From Galdieria partita (taxonomy: Eukaryota; Rhodophyta; Bangiophyceae; Galdieriales; Galdieriaceae): a stretch of DNA of 64,000 bases. A model generated the notes under the pieces. That model searched no databases. It was not told where the DNA came from and was given only the letters and a program-made list of their open reading frames with translations. The DNA is taken from assembly GCA_025991245.1 (NCBI GenBank), contig BQMJ01000069.1:100880-164879 (forward strand), given 5' to 3'. Below, piece after piece: positions 42,190-55,350 of the stretch (position 1 is the first letter of the stretch; the number at the start of each line of letters is the position of its first letter). A program made the translations under genes and the position numbers.

Positions 42190-44291
42190 TCACTTTTCTT
42201 TTTCCAACAAAACTCGAAATCTCTCAGAAAAGCCTTCACTACAAAGAAACTCGATATAGTCTGGTACTGATAAACTACCTTTGGCCTCCTTAAATGGTAA
42301 TGGAGTAACATAGACAATACTTATGCAGTGTCGCCAATCAACACCTTTGGAATCCAATAAACGAAAATCTACAATCCTTCCAGAATCATCTTCTTCTAAC
42401 GTGATGGTAAACTCTTCATTCAGAATCAAACCAATCAAGTTTAGTAACTGAGGCTTGTCTGTTAATCTCACTCGTCTCCTCTTCTTATTACGTTTTTGGC
42501 CACTTTGGGAACTTGCCATTGATCCTTGTTTGCTCTTTGAACTACTAGTTGATAAGTTGGCCGATTCTGAAGTATTCCATACGTCTTTCTTGAAAGAAGG
42601 TGGCAAAAAGGAGTTTTCGATAGCAGCAGAGTCACGATTATGGCTATAAAATGAAGATATAGATACTTGAAAAAAGTATATATGCCATTGAGAATTCACA
42701 ATATCCACAAAAATATAGTCAAATCGAGGATGTCGTTCTTCCAGTAATATCCAACAGGAATGAGTAAACTTGTTCATGGGAGGATCAAATTCATCTCTAA
42801 TCAACCGAACCCAACTATTACAAGATAAACTCAAGTTCCTATAGGGTTTGCTATCGGAACGGATAGTCACTTCTTCTGTTCTATTGATAAACCACAAAAA
42901 GAATAATTTTTCAAAAGTCTGTCCTCTTGTGCTTGGATCACGTCGATAAAGTTGAAACAATTCAGCCAAGTAATTCTCAGAAACATATCTTTCAAGGAAA
43001 GAGGATAACAAAATATCACGTGCAACGCTGTTATAAAAGCGTAAGTAGATGCGGCTCACTACAACTAATAAACCTCGATCTCGATATGCCCCCTCTGCAA
43101 CTGTAAACTTAGGTTTATTCCTATCCATGAATAGCTTATAAAGCATAGAATCGAATGCCCTCTTTTCTCTTTCAGACCTAAGTCCATCAAGATAGTCATT
43201 GTGGCTTCTTGTCATTTCAGAATATAAATACGAGGTGAGTTCAGCCTTTAAATACTCAAAACTAGCATCAGGGAGATCTTTGGCCAAAGTTACCATTTTG
43301 GCAATCATTCTAGGCACCAACCCAGTAAGTTCGACCATTTCGTCTGAATGTTGGCGAAGAATGGGTGGATAATCAGGTAAATCTTGCCAAGAGTCAAACT
43401 CTTCGAAACTTAAAGGCTCCAAATAGTGTTTGATATTTCCATAACCACTAGGCAAATTATCTTCAAATTGATGATGCTGTGAACCTGCAATAAGAACTCC
43501 ACAATAAGGCTACTCAAGTAAATGAAAAAGTCATTATAAAAAAAGAAAAAGCCATTACTTACTGTATTCATCATTGCCAATTTGGTATAAAGGAGAAAGA
43601 AATCCGGCCATCTATTTATGTCACGACCAAACTTGCCCCAAAACGCATTATGTTCATCTACTATCAACATATTGCGCGGTGCATGCAGCATCATGGTATC
43701 ACGAATTTCTGAAGAAAGAGATATTTTTTTCTCTTTTATGGCAAAATAAATGACATCTTTAAGGGGAGCACCATTCAAAGAATCATAGTCAATTGACATA
43801 AAGCATGGCATTTCTTGTAGAATGTCTGCATTTATAAAAAGCAACATTTTCAAGTAGCGAGAAACCACTTGAGAGATGCTGTTAACGTTCAACCAAGCCT
43901 CTGCGTTTCCAATATATTGCAGTGGAATACTGCAATACCGTGAGAAAACAGCGGCCAAGTAGAGAACTACACTCTTTCCTAGACCATTTGCTGCAGAAAC
44001 TATGATCTGCTGGGGTGGAAGACTGCTACCTTTTGCATCAAGACTTTCAATGTGTCTATTCCACCTCTTGATAAACTCTTCTCTCAGAAAGATTCTTGAG
44101 ATGTTCCCAACACCTTTTTCCACTGGGAAATCTTCGGGAAACTGCTTGGGAACCAGCAATGGTGCTATCTCTTTAAAAGTTTGTTTCCCAACTTCGAAAA
44201 CTTTACCTCCTACTTGTACCTTCTCTCCAACAACTGATGCGACAGTTTTGAACAAACACTCTTGTTGAAGATCAGGTAGTTTGTCAACCAT
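42190..44291 (-). CDS. Family B: P-loop ATPase with RHS/Crinkler-like nuclease C-terminus
   Basis: Two exons, 44291-43563 and 43476-42190, across an 86-nt intron (43477-43562) give 671 aa in one frame. The acceptor at 43477 (CACAG) is chosen because the nearer GCAG breaks the frame. Walker A is VSAANGLGKSVVLYL at about residues 98-112. Walker B is NMLIVDEHNAFW at about 210-221. A leucine-rich helical middle follows, containing ELTGLVPRMIAKM. Then come FEKLFFLWFI and RFDYIFVDIVNSQWHIYFFQ ending in Gln-Val-Ser. An Asp followed about 15 residues later by Q-x-S/T is typical of the nuclease-like domain of RHS and Crinkler proteins. The tail is basic (QKRNKKRRRVR, a possible nuclear localisation signal). 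It is unrelated in detail to family A but has the same overall plan. The assignment is by architecture only. Confidence 0.75.
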
Positions 44292-47200
44292 ACATTGCTA
44301 AACTTTTCGTCAATTTTTAGACCATCGTGAAATATTTCTTCGTATCTAACAGACTCTCCGGACATATTGAAAGAAGTTTCACTAGTCACCCTTTGAGACG
44401 GCTAGCCAAACAATCAACAATCCCAAATTAAACCAACACACTTTGTTTCTATCATTTGTGAGAAAGAACATCTCAACTTGAAGTGACGTCAACCTTGAGG
44501 AACATGTTTTATAGTAGCATAGTTTCTTTCAATGCCTTAAAGATCAACTAAAATCAACAGTGCTTTCGATGAGGAAAATCTAAAAGCTGTGAAACTTTAA
44601 TGCTTGTTTTCAACTCTTCCTGTTTCAGCTGTTCCATTCTTTGTTATTTACGAAACAACAAGAGAAAGATTCAATTCGACTCAATTTTTCCTTTCCAGAC
44701 TGACAGTTTGTCTTACCTAATCGCCTATTTTTGACTATGCGCGAACGATAAACACAAATGACATCAATTATGCAAAGTGACATGGTGTAAAGGCTATGGT
44801 TTCGTTCAAAATTTCCTATTACTTTATGAAAGAGGCAATGGACCACACAAATTTATCAGAGCTCGCAACTTTCGTTACTTGCTGCAAGAAAAAAAGTCTC
44901 ATTCGAAAGTTAGTGATAGTATGATGTTCACAATTCTGAGCTATAGGTATTGAGAAGTTTATTGCTCCTCCTTTGGGAACCCAAGTTTCAAAGATTGAAC
45001 AAGTACGTTTGTCTTTATGTTTTGAAATATATTTGGACACTGTCACAATTTTAGCTTTGTTGCCACAGTGAAGTTTTTACCACAATTGTTTTGGATCTTA
45101 TGTTTTCAGAGTAATTCTGAGATGATTAGAATGGAAATTAAAGCCGAGTTGGTAATTTGAAATCTTGTTTTGTGTCTTGCTAAAGTACTTTGTATACTTT
45201 AAAAGTACCTCATTGAGTTGTTGTTGCTTTCTTCTGTTGTGGCATTCTACAAGGTTTTGTTAGAGCAAACTAGATTTTATCTTTGGAAGCAACGATTGTA
45301 CAACTCACTGGGGCTTATCTATTCTTGGAATCCTTTCAGGATGGTCGGCTGTTGACTGCTGAATTTTGTGACACTATATATTATCGTTGACTTTGCTAAA
45401 GTCACCGTCTGCTTCAAAGTACACCTTCCAGAAAATCTCAGTCAAAGTTGCTAGTATTAGTTACCGTCCTATGTCTAGGAATTCTTGATCCTTGTTTCAC
45501 AAAAATAAAACACAGGGTAGAATTTTATTCAGCAACATAAGGATTGATTCACATTCCTCACTACAGTCTTCTATGATAGCATTCTAGGGTATGGGACAAA
45601 CTTCCTTCCTGACAACTGTAATCCGCACTCTTTTGGAGTCCTTACTTAACCCAACCACATGTATAGCTGGAATTGTTGAAAACGTTCGATTCACAAAACG
45701 TAACCGAGTGTTTACAATTCAAACAATTTGGACGCTCACCATCTTAAAACTCAACGTGTTCTGTTTGGGCTTGTGAGATCAAAGGACAACTCCTTGTCAA
45801 CAACGAGTCAAATCCAGTTCTACCGAATCTCCAGTTACTTTCTCGTTACTTTCACTTGGTTAAGAAATCTGAATTATCGAGTACAACAGTGAGTCTGATT
45901 CAACTCAATGGGCTGACTTTTCACTGACAGTCTGTAAACGAATTCCAACGATACAACTCCCTAACACAAAAAGAATAGAGCTTCAACAGTCTTTTAACTC
46001 TCTAGTTCAATGTTCTTTTGGAAATTTCTCTACAAGAATACAAGAAACGACATAGTTTGTACCTTTTAAAGGCACCCTTTCACACCACCTCCTTTCTAAG
46101 CTCTTCCAAGCGTTCTTTCATTAGAATTTGTTGGTTGAGAACAGGAGCTAAATAGTTGTTTTATGCAACCCGCTTCAAAGTGAATAAAGTCTGTTTATGA
46201 AAATTTGAGTTTCAACGAGAAACATCTTGAGAATAGACTAGAAAGTTTTTCTTTTTTTGGATACTGTTTAAACCTGGGTTGTTTTGGTCGTAACTTTGTA
46301 GCCACTAGGTTTGAGCTTTGTGGTTGATTACTCAACGTCAGAGTTCAAAAGAGATTTATCTGCGGAAACATTGTCAAAGAGAGGTTGTTTACGGTCGGTA
46401 AAAGGGAGATTTTTTTGGAAATAACTACCACAGCTTTGCGAATTCTTGGTTCTTTAGATGAGAGTAGTGTAAAAGAGGATAATTTTGTAGGAGTAGTCGT
46501 AATCTTATCGGTACCTTTTGACCTGAACGAGTTCTATATACATAGTTACGAAAAAGTTTATTTTATTAAGATCAGCAAAACTATAAATTGAACCAAATTG
46601 ATCATTTGGTAAATAAGAAAACAATATTGTCCAAGAATATATCAAACCTAGAGAACATATCCATGTTTAAAGCTGCTTTGGAAGATAGTTTGAATCCGAA
46701 TTTGAAAACACAATTCTTTGAGTTTGGTCAATTACACATGCTCTATCTTTTCATTTCAGTTGTTTAATCGATATTCATGATATGTATAGATTGTTTGCAA
46801 AGAAATGAGCATGGTAAAAGAAAGATGACTCGTTCAAGTAGATACTACTCAAAAATTATTTACTTGAATTATTCGGTTGATTGATAAATTTTGCTCGGAA
46901 GATCAAGAATTCTAAAGAAAGTTGTTGGTTTTTAGGACTTTGTATACTCAAAAGACAATCAATCAACCGTTTCTTTTCATTCTACTTCGCTTGTCAGTAA
47001 CACTCTTCTCCTCTTAAGACTCTTTCTGGTTGAAATTTGAAGCTTTGGCAGTATGTAAGAGAGTATGGAACAGAAAGAGAATAGATTCATTTTTATTCCT
47101 CGAATAGTGAAAAGTTGCAAAAAGTAACAACAAAAAAAGTCCAAGAAATTGCACAATAGAGATCATCATGCAGTATACAATACAAGGAGAAGCCACTGAG
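44292..47200. other. Gene-free subtelomeric DNA beyond family B
   Basis: About 2.9 kb with no convincing coding region on either strand; the longest frames are below 80 codons and lack motifs. It contains copy c of the T-rich repeat. A GGTTGTTTTGGTCG word near 46275 recurs as GGTTTGGTTTGGTCG near 49435, suggesting a second diverged repeat. The promoter of family B should lie just after 44291. Confidence 0.5.
45200..45370 (+). repeat. T-rich dispersed subtelomeric repeat, copy c
   Basis: More diverged copy outside the duplicated units, with GAGTTGTTGTTGCTTTC, TTAGAGCAAACTAGA, TACAACTCACTGGGG and GGCTGTTGACTGCTG in the same order. Confidence 0.6.
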
Positions 47201-50200
47201 TAAGAATTGAATTCAAACTATAGTCCAACTTTATTTCTGTTAACACAGAAGGAAAAGGGACAATAGTAGTAGAAAAAACAGGAACAATAAATCAACTGCT
47301 TTCTAATGTATGAGCAAAAAAGCCTACCTGACGAATGAATCTCTGAGTTCAGTCATCATTAAAAAATAAAAATTGAACAATAAAGTCATGTCATAAGAGT
47401 ACATATTGAGAAGCCAACAAAGTGATTCTAAGTTTAGCCCTGTTGAGAATGGATAAAAGACTGAAAATGTTTCATCCAAAACTCAAAGTTCATTTTTGGG
47501 AACTCAAGAAGATTACCAGTGTAATAGCCATCATAACTATAGTATACTTGGAGCTTACAGAAATGATTCAATTTGAATGAATTTAACAATCTATTAAAAC
47601 GTTTTTCTATGTAAAAATGGATTCAAAACATCCTTATAAACAAGAATTGGGTTTCGACTCTAATTCGTCCTACAGAATTGCCTAAATGGATACAAATGTA
47701 GTAGAATTGTAACCATAGAGAGATGAGTTTTGAATCACAGAACAATTCAAGTATAGAATAGAAGCACAAAAGAAGCTACTTATTTACTTAATTCATTTTG
47801 TTGGAGAGTAGCATTGTGATATGTACAGATTCAAGATTCGAACAAAGTAAAATAATTCCGCTTCAGTGGAATGATACTGCCTCAAAGCAAAACGATAAAT
47901 TTCGACAATAATGCCTAAAGCATCAAACAGTGGATTTCAACGTGAAACTCTTCGAGACCAGATCCAACTTTGAGATTTGTCGCTGCATTTTAGAATATAT
48001 GTAGAAACTAGCTAACTTTGAAATTTTTTTATGAAAGCGGAGTTTTAATAGAACTTTTGTAGATCCGTCTGTGTTGTTTATCGGAGAAACTCTGAGGGAA
48101 CTAGAGACTGAGTTCCGGTACTAGCTTCATAGCGTGTTCAAGTACTCTGGGTATGGTTGAAAAATTTAGGAGTTGCTGCTTTCTTTCCTTTTTGCTCTTT
48201 GTTTTATGGTTTTACTAGCACAGACAAATTGTTGTCTTGAGAAGCCACCCTTGACAACTTGGTTATGTTTTTCAACTTTGGACTGCTCTAGTGTTTCTAG
48301 AATTTTCCGTGATAGATTGTTGAGTTTTGTGAAACACAGACTGTCTGAAACTTTGCGCTGTTTTAGATGTATGGGAGGAAATGTGCCGAGGATCTGTGTT
48401 GGTGACTGTTGTTGTCAAGGGACAAACAAGGCAAGGATCTTGCAACGACACTTATTATGTGAGTCGTGACGCTATGCCATTATGGACAGTTTTCATATGT
48501 ATATTTTATACAAATAGAAAGAGTCAACAACTAATTCGCTATTTTCGCAATTCAATTATACAAAAGCAGAATATGCAACACTTGGTCTATGTATTCAAGC
48601 TGTTTGAGAAACTTGACTGGATTCTTTATCAAAATACTTGTAGGCAAAATGCAAATTATATACAAGTGTCACTTCCAATGTGTACTTAAACGTTTTGTTG
48701 TTAACTGAAACACTCGACCAGAGTGTATAAACTCAAATCTGCAAAAGTCTAAAAAGTCCCTGATACTAGTAACACAACACTCACAGTCCTCCAAGTTGCA
48801 AACAGTTCAGCTAGACATTGATCAGCACAAGTGTTCACTCTACTTGCCGAAATTTCTCTATGACAACTTGGCGACTGCACACCCACTCGTTCCAAGTTAT
48901 GGGAAACACGCTCTTCTTCTTGAAAGTGGCAGATTATACTTTCTTGAAATGATTCCTATCGACTAGAGCTCAATGTTCTCCAAATCAACTTGAAGCAAGT
49001 AAATCTTCAAGGTAAATAACAAAGGTGAGTTTATCTCAATATACAATGGCGGGCTTTACTCTCAGGGGTATGTCAACGATCATTCTAACACAACGGTTCT
49101 CTTCAAATAAAGCAACGTTAGAGAATCAATAGTATTCTAGGTAAACCTTTGAGTGGAAGGTTCCTTTGAAAAGTGTTTACTAGGTATACATAAAACTATA
49201 TATGGCACTTTTGACAGTACTCAAAGAGCTCTTCAACGTCATTTTGCTCAATCTCTCTTTGTGATTGTTTTGCTCAACTTTGGCTGTAGTTGCTTTGTTA
49301 CTACCTGTTTTGAAGCGGATAAAATTGTTCCTTTTTATGAAAATATAAGTAGTTGAATTTAGAGAAGAACTTTTTAGTACGACCAAACTTTGAAGTTTTA
49401 TGACTTTGCACTTTTTGAAATACCAACCAAGGCCCGGTTTGGTTTGGTCGTTTCCTGTCAACGACTTGGTTTGAATCTCAAAGTCGCTTCCAACTTCATG
49501 TCGAATGCAACTTGGTTCTGTTAGAGAATTTGTTGATCTTTAGTATCTGGTCTGTTTGAAGGCGTTGACCCTGCGGAGTAGTGGGGAACCAGTCGGCACA
49601 AAGGCTCCAAATAGTCTTTGAGTCTGAATCTTTGTCCCACTCTAGTCTTCCAATGTAACTTGATATTTCCAATTGAATTGTACTACTAATTGTTGTCCTG
49701 TGAACAACAGAGGAGGACTCTCTCTTGTGGAACAATTACCAAGATCGTTTGTAACAATCGGAGTATATTCTGAGTTGATTCTCTTTGGCTCTTCACAAAA
49801 AAGATTCTTGTCATTGTCAGTTTTTGTCTATTGAGAATCCATTGTCCGAGTGGAGAGTGGAGATCGACTCGTGGCAACTGAACTGCGCAGTTCAACTGTG
49901 AGTTGCTGTTTCGAAAACGGACGTGAACAGAGTTTGTACACCCACTTTGAAGCATCTTTACGTCGTTGCTTGCTAATCTTACTTGACGAGGTCACATGAA
50001 GGATGCAAATTCGAAACAAGACTTGGAAGAAAAAGAGTGTCTGATGGGAAAAACTTTCACAAAAGAGAGGCTTCGCAACTCGTCGGCATAGTGTATGTTT
50101 GGAATAGCTACCGTAGTCTTTTGTGCTCAAGTCTATACATACTTAGCAGTTGACAGTTTGTGAGACACAGTTTTGGAAAGGATATTGTTTGAATTGTATT

Positions 50201-53200
50201 ACTGTAGGCAATTAAATAGCCCGTCTTTCTATTGGGAAATCACAATCAACTGTACAACGTATAATTCTATGAAAAGCCTGAGAAATACAAAGTATACCAA
50301 TTGACAACTATCCACGAATTTATAAATACATTGCTCATTTTAGACAGCGATTCTTTCTGCATATTAAATTACTCGACTGAGCAACATTCCTAGATATGCG
50401 CAAGATATTCCAGGATCTTCCTACGTTACAAAGCAAAATTGAGCAAGAAATTAGTAATTTATTTTTGATACCCTGCTTACTTGAACGATCGATCTTCATA
50501 CTGGTGGGTGCGGTTGCTAAAATTTTATTAACGTAGAAATCTAGCGTCCATGAATGAATACACGCTGAATTTCGTGACTAGTTAATTATACAAGAAGAAC
50601 TCTAGCCAACCTTTGGATTGTTGTAATGATAAAAATGTCTGAAGGGCAAGCAATTTTTTCTATTCAATTGATAATAAAAAATGTACACGACCGCAATTTC
50701 ATTTATAGACAAATTACCTTGTCATTTATATACAAACGAGAAAGACTTTTAGCCAAGAAAGAAAGACAAACACCAACTGCAATACACAGTACAAAAAAAG
50801 ACCATAATAGAAGGAAAATACATTTGATAATATCTAAGAAATCGAATCTTGGCAATTTACCTATGCCTTAACCCAATTCAAGAGAGGAGAAACTCAACGT
50901 TTAGACACTATCAGTCACAAAGGTGTAAACAGAGAGACTTCAAAGAATCAGCACAAACTCTTAAAAAAAGGCAAAGACTAGAATTGACCATTCAAGTTTA
51001 CTAATCAGCCAATCAGAATTATTCATAATTGGGCAGAGCTGGGGCCAATGCAGTAGAGCTACCACCCAACGCCAAAAAAGAAAGTTCTCGTATCGCTTCA
51101 TAAAAAAAACTTTATTATGATGATACAAAAATGCTTCTAAGACCACAGTTTAAAAGAAAAGTTTCAAAGAACCCAATAGCAATCAAAACGGTAAGTAGAG
51201 ATGCAATACAATTGACATGAGAAGCTTTATTTATCACAGAAACTTATTGAAGACAACATGTTCTTGTGAGAGTTTTACATAGAATATTCAATTGAAAAGA
51301 GAAAAAGAAAACCAAAAATTTCTGGCAACAACAATATTAGCTCAAAACGAACTACTCAGCCAAAACAAGGACAAACACAATCAAATTTCTAAATTACAGG
51401 AAGTCTAGGTAAAGAAAAAGTTTACGAAATTTTATTTAACCCAGTGGCGAATTAAAACAATTAGGAAAACATATAAAAACGGACCATACCAAAATGTTCA
51501 GAATGAAATACATTAAAACAATAAAGTTGTCTATAATGCACAATGCTGAAATCATTTCCAATTACACTGTGATGTGAAAGAGGAAAAAGATTAACATAAA
51601 AAATACCTAAAGTAGTACCTGGAAAAAACTACATATTCAAAAACCATACACACTCAACAAGAAGAAATGCAATTTTACAAGGAAACCTCTATTCTTTACA
51701 AGAGACTAAATTGAAAAGTGATATCTGTGAAACCAATTGTAGCAAGTAATATATAGAACCGTAGTAGATTGTGATGCAAATGAAAAACTTGTTGCATTGT
51801 AGATTTTACTAGGCTGAATTAGAATCCAAGCTGGGTCGTTGGGAAATCCAGTAAGAAGTTATTTGAGTTCACATGAGGGTTCATTGATTCATTTCCCCTC
51901 ACTTTCCTCTATTGCCTTTTGGCTGTCATGGGCTGTGTTTTGTTGTACGTTGCCAATTCTCGACAAAATTTAAAAATTTTTCGAAATTCTTTTAAAGCAG
52001 ATATTTGTGGAAGAAAAGTTGTAGAAATTGGTTTGTATATACTAATTTGCGTTTTCTTGTTTCATATGAACTTTTTCACGATTAGCCAAGAGTAAGCTCC
52101 AACTGCCTAGAAAATGGCTAGAGTGCTATTTATTTGTAAATATAAATATAATTAGTAGTAGAAATCAACAGCAATGAAGCAATAAAAAATAGAACTTAGT
52201 AAACTCTTCTTTCATAGTCCATTTTCCTCATGAAAAGTTAAGGAAACACCGAGATTACTTCAAAGTCTTCCATAGTGCACCTTCCCATACTTGATATAGT
52301 ACAAAATTCTTGAGCGAGGTTGCAAGTACACCAGAACAGTGCAAGTTGAGCTTCTCCTGCAACGTCGCCAATATCACAGTATTCCAAGGTGTGTTAATAA
52401 AACAGGAAGAGTTTCAAATAGAAAATTTAAGAGAAAAGAGCTAGGGAAAAAACCAAAATTTCATGAAATGCATACTAAAGCAACTAAAAGGGTATTTAAC
52501 GTTAAGAAAAAAAAGAAGAAAAAGTTTTACGTAGAGAAAAAGAGTAAAGGTACATCAAGACCAATGACGAAAAATGCCACGCAGTGATACATTCTTCGAG
52601 TAGCCACCGCTAAAGATATAGACTAGCTAGACATAAAGCAAATAGAAAGAGGGAGGATAGTAGACATGATGGAATTGCTACGTTGTCATTGTTTACTATT
52701 TCTTTCAGTTGAAGTCATTTTTATGGCATATGTGTGGTATGCCTTACCTTTGTACTTATATATGTATACCACCACCAAAGTCGAAGTATAGTATAACAAG
52801 ATACTCACAGAATAAAATAAGCAGTAAACATGTGACATAAGAAAGTAAAAAACTGATTTGTCAAACTGCTAAATGATAAACGCGACATCATAAGAAAGCA
52901 TAAGAGAGACAAAGTTGTACTTTTCAAACCACTATCAGTGAATTGAGAAAGACTCTGATACGGTAAATCCATAGTAATACGGATGCAGAAAACGAAGCCG
53001 ATTTAGTTTAGCAATATTTCAAATAAATAATGAATTATTTTAGCTCCAAAGAATGAAAACGTTTCCCCAAAGCAAGTGTTGGAGAAATTTCATGATCTAT
53101 CAATGGCAGTACAATTGTAGAGGTTTGTTAGGGATAAAGATTATATAGGCAAAATTGAATTGTCACAAATGCATCAACAAACAAGACGAAACATCAAAAG

Positions 53201-55350
53201 TATCAAATATGAAACCAACAAAGTAAATCAACATTTGAATCATTTCATTTTTTCCTCATAGCATTGGCTTCACGAGAACGTAATGGAGTGGAAGCACACG
53301 ACATATTGCAGTTTACACTAAAAAATTTTCGGTTTACTAAGACTCGGTAACTGATTCTCTTGGCTATACTTAAAGTTTAAAAAAAGAGCGATAAAATGGC
53401 GAGTTATAAATTAATCTATAGAGAAAAGAAAGACTTTTAGAGAAACAGACACTATCGAAACAGTATAAGAATTCCCTTGCACTACCTGCTCTTCATTAAA
53501 TTAGTACCACTAATTGTTCTCAGGGTCTGGACATCAGTCGACAATGCAAAAGATAGCAAAAAGAAGTATCCAAAATGCATGTTCAAAGAAAAACCTACCA
53601 TATTTTCAGTCGGAAACAATCCAGTACTTATGTCAAATTGAAATTCTCAAAGGAAATTTTATATTTTTAAGGAGAGTAACTAAAACGACAGGATGATTTC
53701 AAAGAACAAGAATGAAAATGCAACGAATTCATGGAGGAAAAGTGCTCTTGAGAGATATGCTTCTCTACAAGCTGTGATTCAAAGCATAGTCAAACTGACA
53801 TAAAGCATATAATGTCCAAGATGCTTCGGACAAACATTGAACTTTTGTGGCTAGATTGCTAACGGTTCAATTCATTTGAGGCCTTTTTATGAGAAGAGTG
53901 TGACTCGTTTTGTCTTCATTATGTATACCAACAGTACAATTCGTGTATAATATTATGCCAATCAACATAAAATAGAACACAATGGGTCCAGTTACCATAA
54001 GAAAGCAAAAAAATTTTTTTACAAAAAAGGTGTCTGATAAAAGATACTACATAGTAAAAACCAACAGTTGCACGATTCTACTTTTCGAAAAACTGTCGTT
54101 TTTCAATATCGAAAACTACTATAGTGAAACAAGCCATGCAATACGTTAGCTGTAAAAATTACCAGATTTAGATTTCGCAATATATCAAATTCATAACCAA
54201 ATTGCTCAGCTCCCCCAGAAAATTAAAAACTTCTATAAAAGTGAAACAAATGGAACAATTGGATATCGCTTACATACAATACAAATACAACTGTGGGGGT
54301 GGTTCCCAAAAGATTTTAAAGTAAGAATTAATTTGTCACTCGAGATAAATTGGCAAAATCACAAAAATCATCAAGAATATCGACACAATTTCAAAAGTAT
54401 TTAACCGATTCTAAATCACTTAATTTTATACTCTATTAGATTCTTTTACGACGACCTAGTGAATTGAGAAAAACATATGCATTTTAGAAAAAGGAATGAA
54501 AAGTCGTGTCTTTTCAAATAAAAAATTTAACTGTTTCTTGTAAAATTATCTACGTTTCATTAGAAGAGCTAGAAAAATGTCGTCTCGAACAGAGTCTATA
54601 GAAAAAGAAAGAATTTAATAAGGTCGGCCCATGAAAAAATTGAAGAATTTCAATGCATAACTTGTCTTTTATGGCATCAGTATTCCTAGTTGTTCTCAGG
54701 GGTAGACAGTGGTGATAATGCGAAATTTAGTAAAAAGAAAAGTAGAACAAATTTGCATATAAAAAAGATCAATGTATTCTCAAATCGAACAGTTCAGTAC
54801 ATAGGTGAAATAGAGCCTAGAAAATCTTCATTACACATTCAAGGGTTATAAGACATAAAACACACAAGAAAAACAGACAGTAGTACTAGAAGAGAAATGA
54901 TCAAACAAGTGAACTTTCTAAAATGTGAACAAAGAGCCTAAACGACAATTGAATCTTCTAGCTCATTCATTCTTAAAAAGTAACAATTGAACAAAAATCT
55001 GTGACATAAGAGTGCACACTGACAAGCCGACAAAGAGATTCAAAATTTGACATTGTAGAGAATAGATACAAGGCGGCTCGAAAAGTTTACCACAACACAA
55101 AGCATTGCTTTCGAGAATCTAAGAATAGCATAAGCACTGTTTACTTTTTGCTAAATATGTATACCGATACTATATTTCAAGTAAGGCTACTCAAAGAATG
55201 AAGCAAGCAGTGTCTCAAGACCATCAAAAAGCAGAAACGACTTACCAAATGGTTAAATTTTCAATAGCATTGCACCGTAGAATACAATAAAATGACCAAA
55301 TAACAATATTTAGAATTTTGCTATATAAGACAAATTTCTAAAAACGATTC
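47200..55350. other. A-rich subtelomeric repeat field, inner part, no genes seen
   Basis: No supported gene. Diverged repeats are visible: 47350-47460 and 54970-55080 share, in order, the words TTGAACAA, GACATAAGAG or TCATAAGAG, AAGCC(A/G)ACAAAG, and GAGAATGGATA or GAGAATAGATA. A TATGTATACC word recurs near 52764, 53921 and 55157 in similar contexts. The + strand becomes strikingly A-rich to the right of about 50.5 kb. Confidence 0.55.
48165..48330 (+). repeat. T-rich dispersed subtelomeric repeat, copy d
   Basis: Diverged copy with GAGTTGCTGCTTTC, ACTAGCACAGACAAA, TTGACAACTTGG, CTAGTGTTTCTAGAATT and GATTGTTGAGTTTTG in the same order as the other copies. A short open frame over it is not shared by the others. 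Confidence 0.6.

Larger units (their letters stand above)
33105..42520. repeat. Tandem segmental duplication, copy 2
   Basis: Second copy of the block at 22310-31790, same orientation, offset about 10.76 kb. Differences from copy 1: A3 is intact but mosaic, the minus-strand A gene (A4) is a pseudogene, and family B continues as a full-length gene past the right edge of the duplicated block. Confidence 0.85.

Noticed and set aside
49496-50130. Overlapping minus-strand open frames of about 80-100 codons
   Set aside because: Mutually overlapping, low similarity to anything recognisable, and in a repeat-bearing region.
52339-52587. Lysine-rich 82-codon open frame
   Set aside because: It is a product of A-rich repeat DNA, with no equivalent frame in the other repeat copies.
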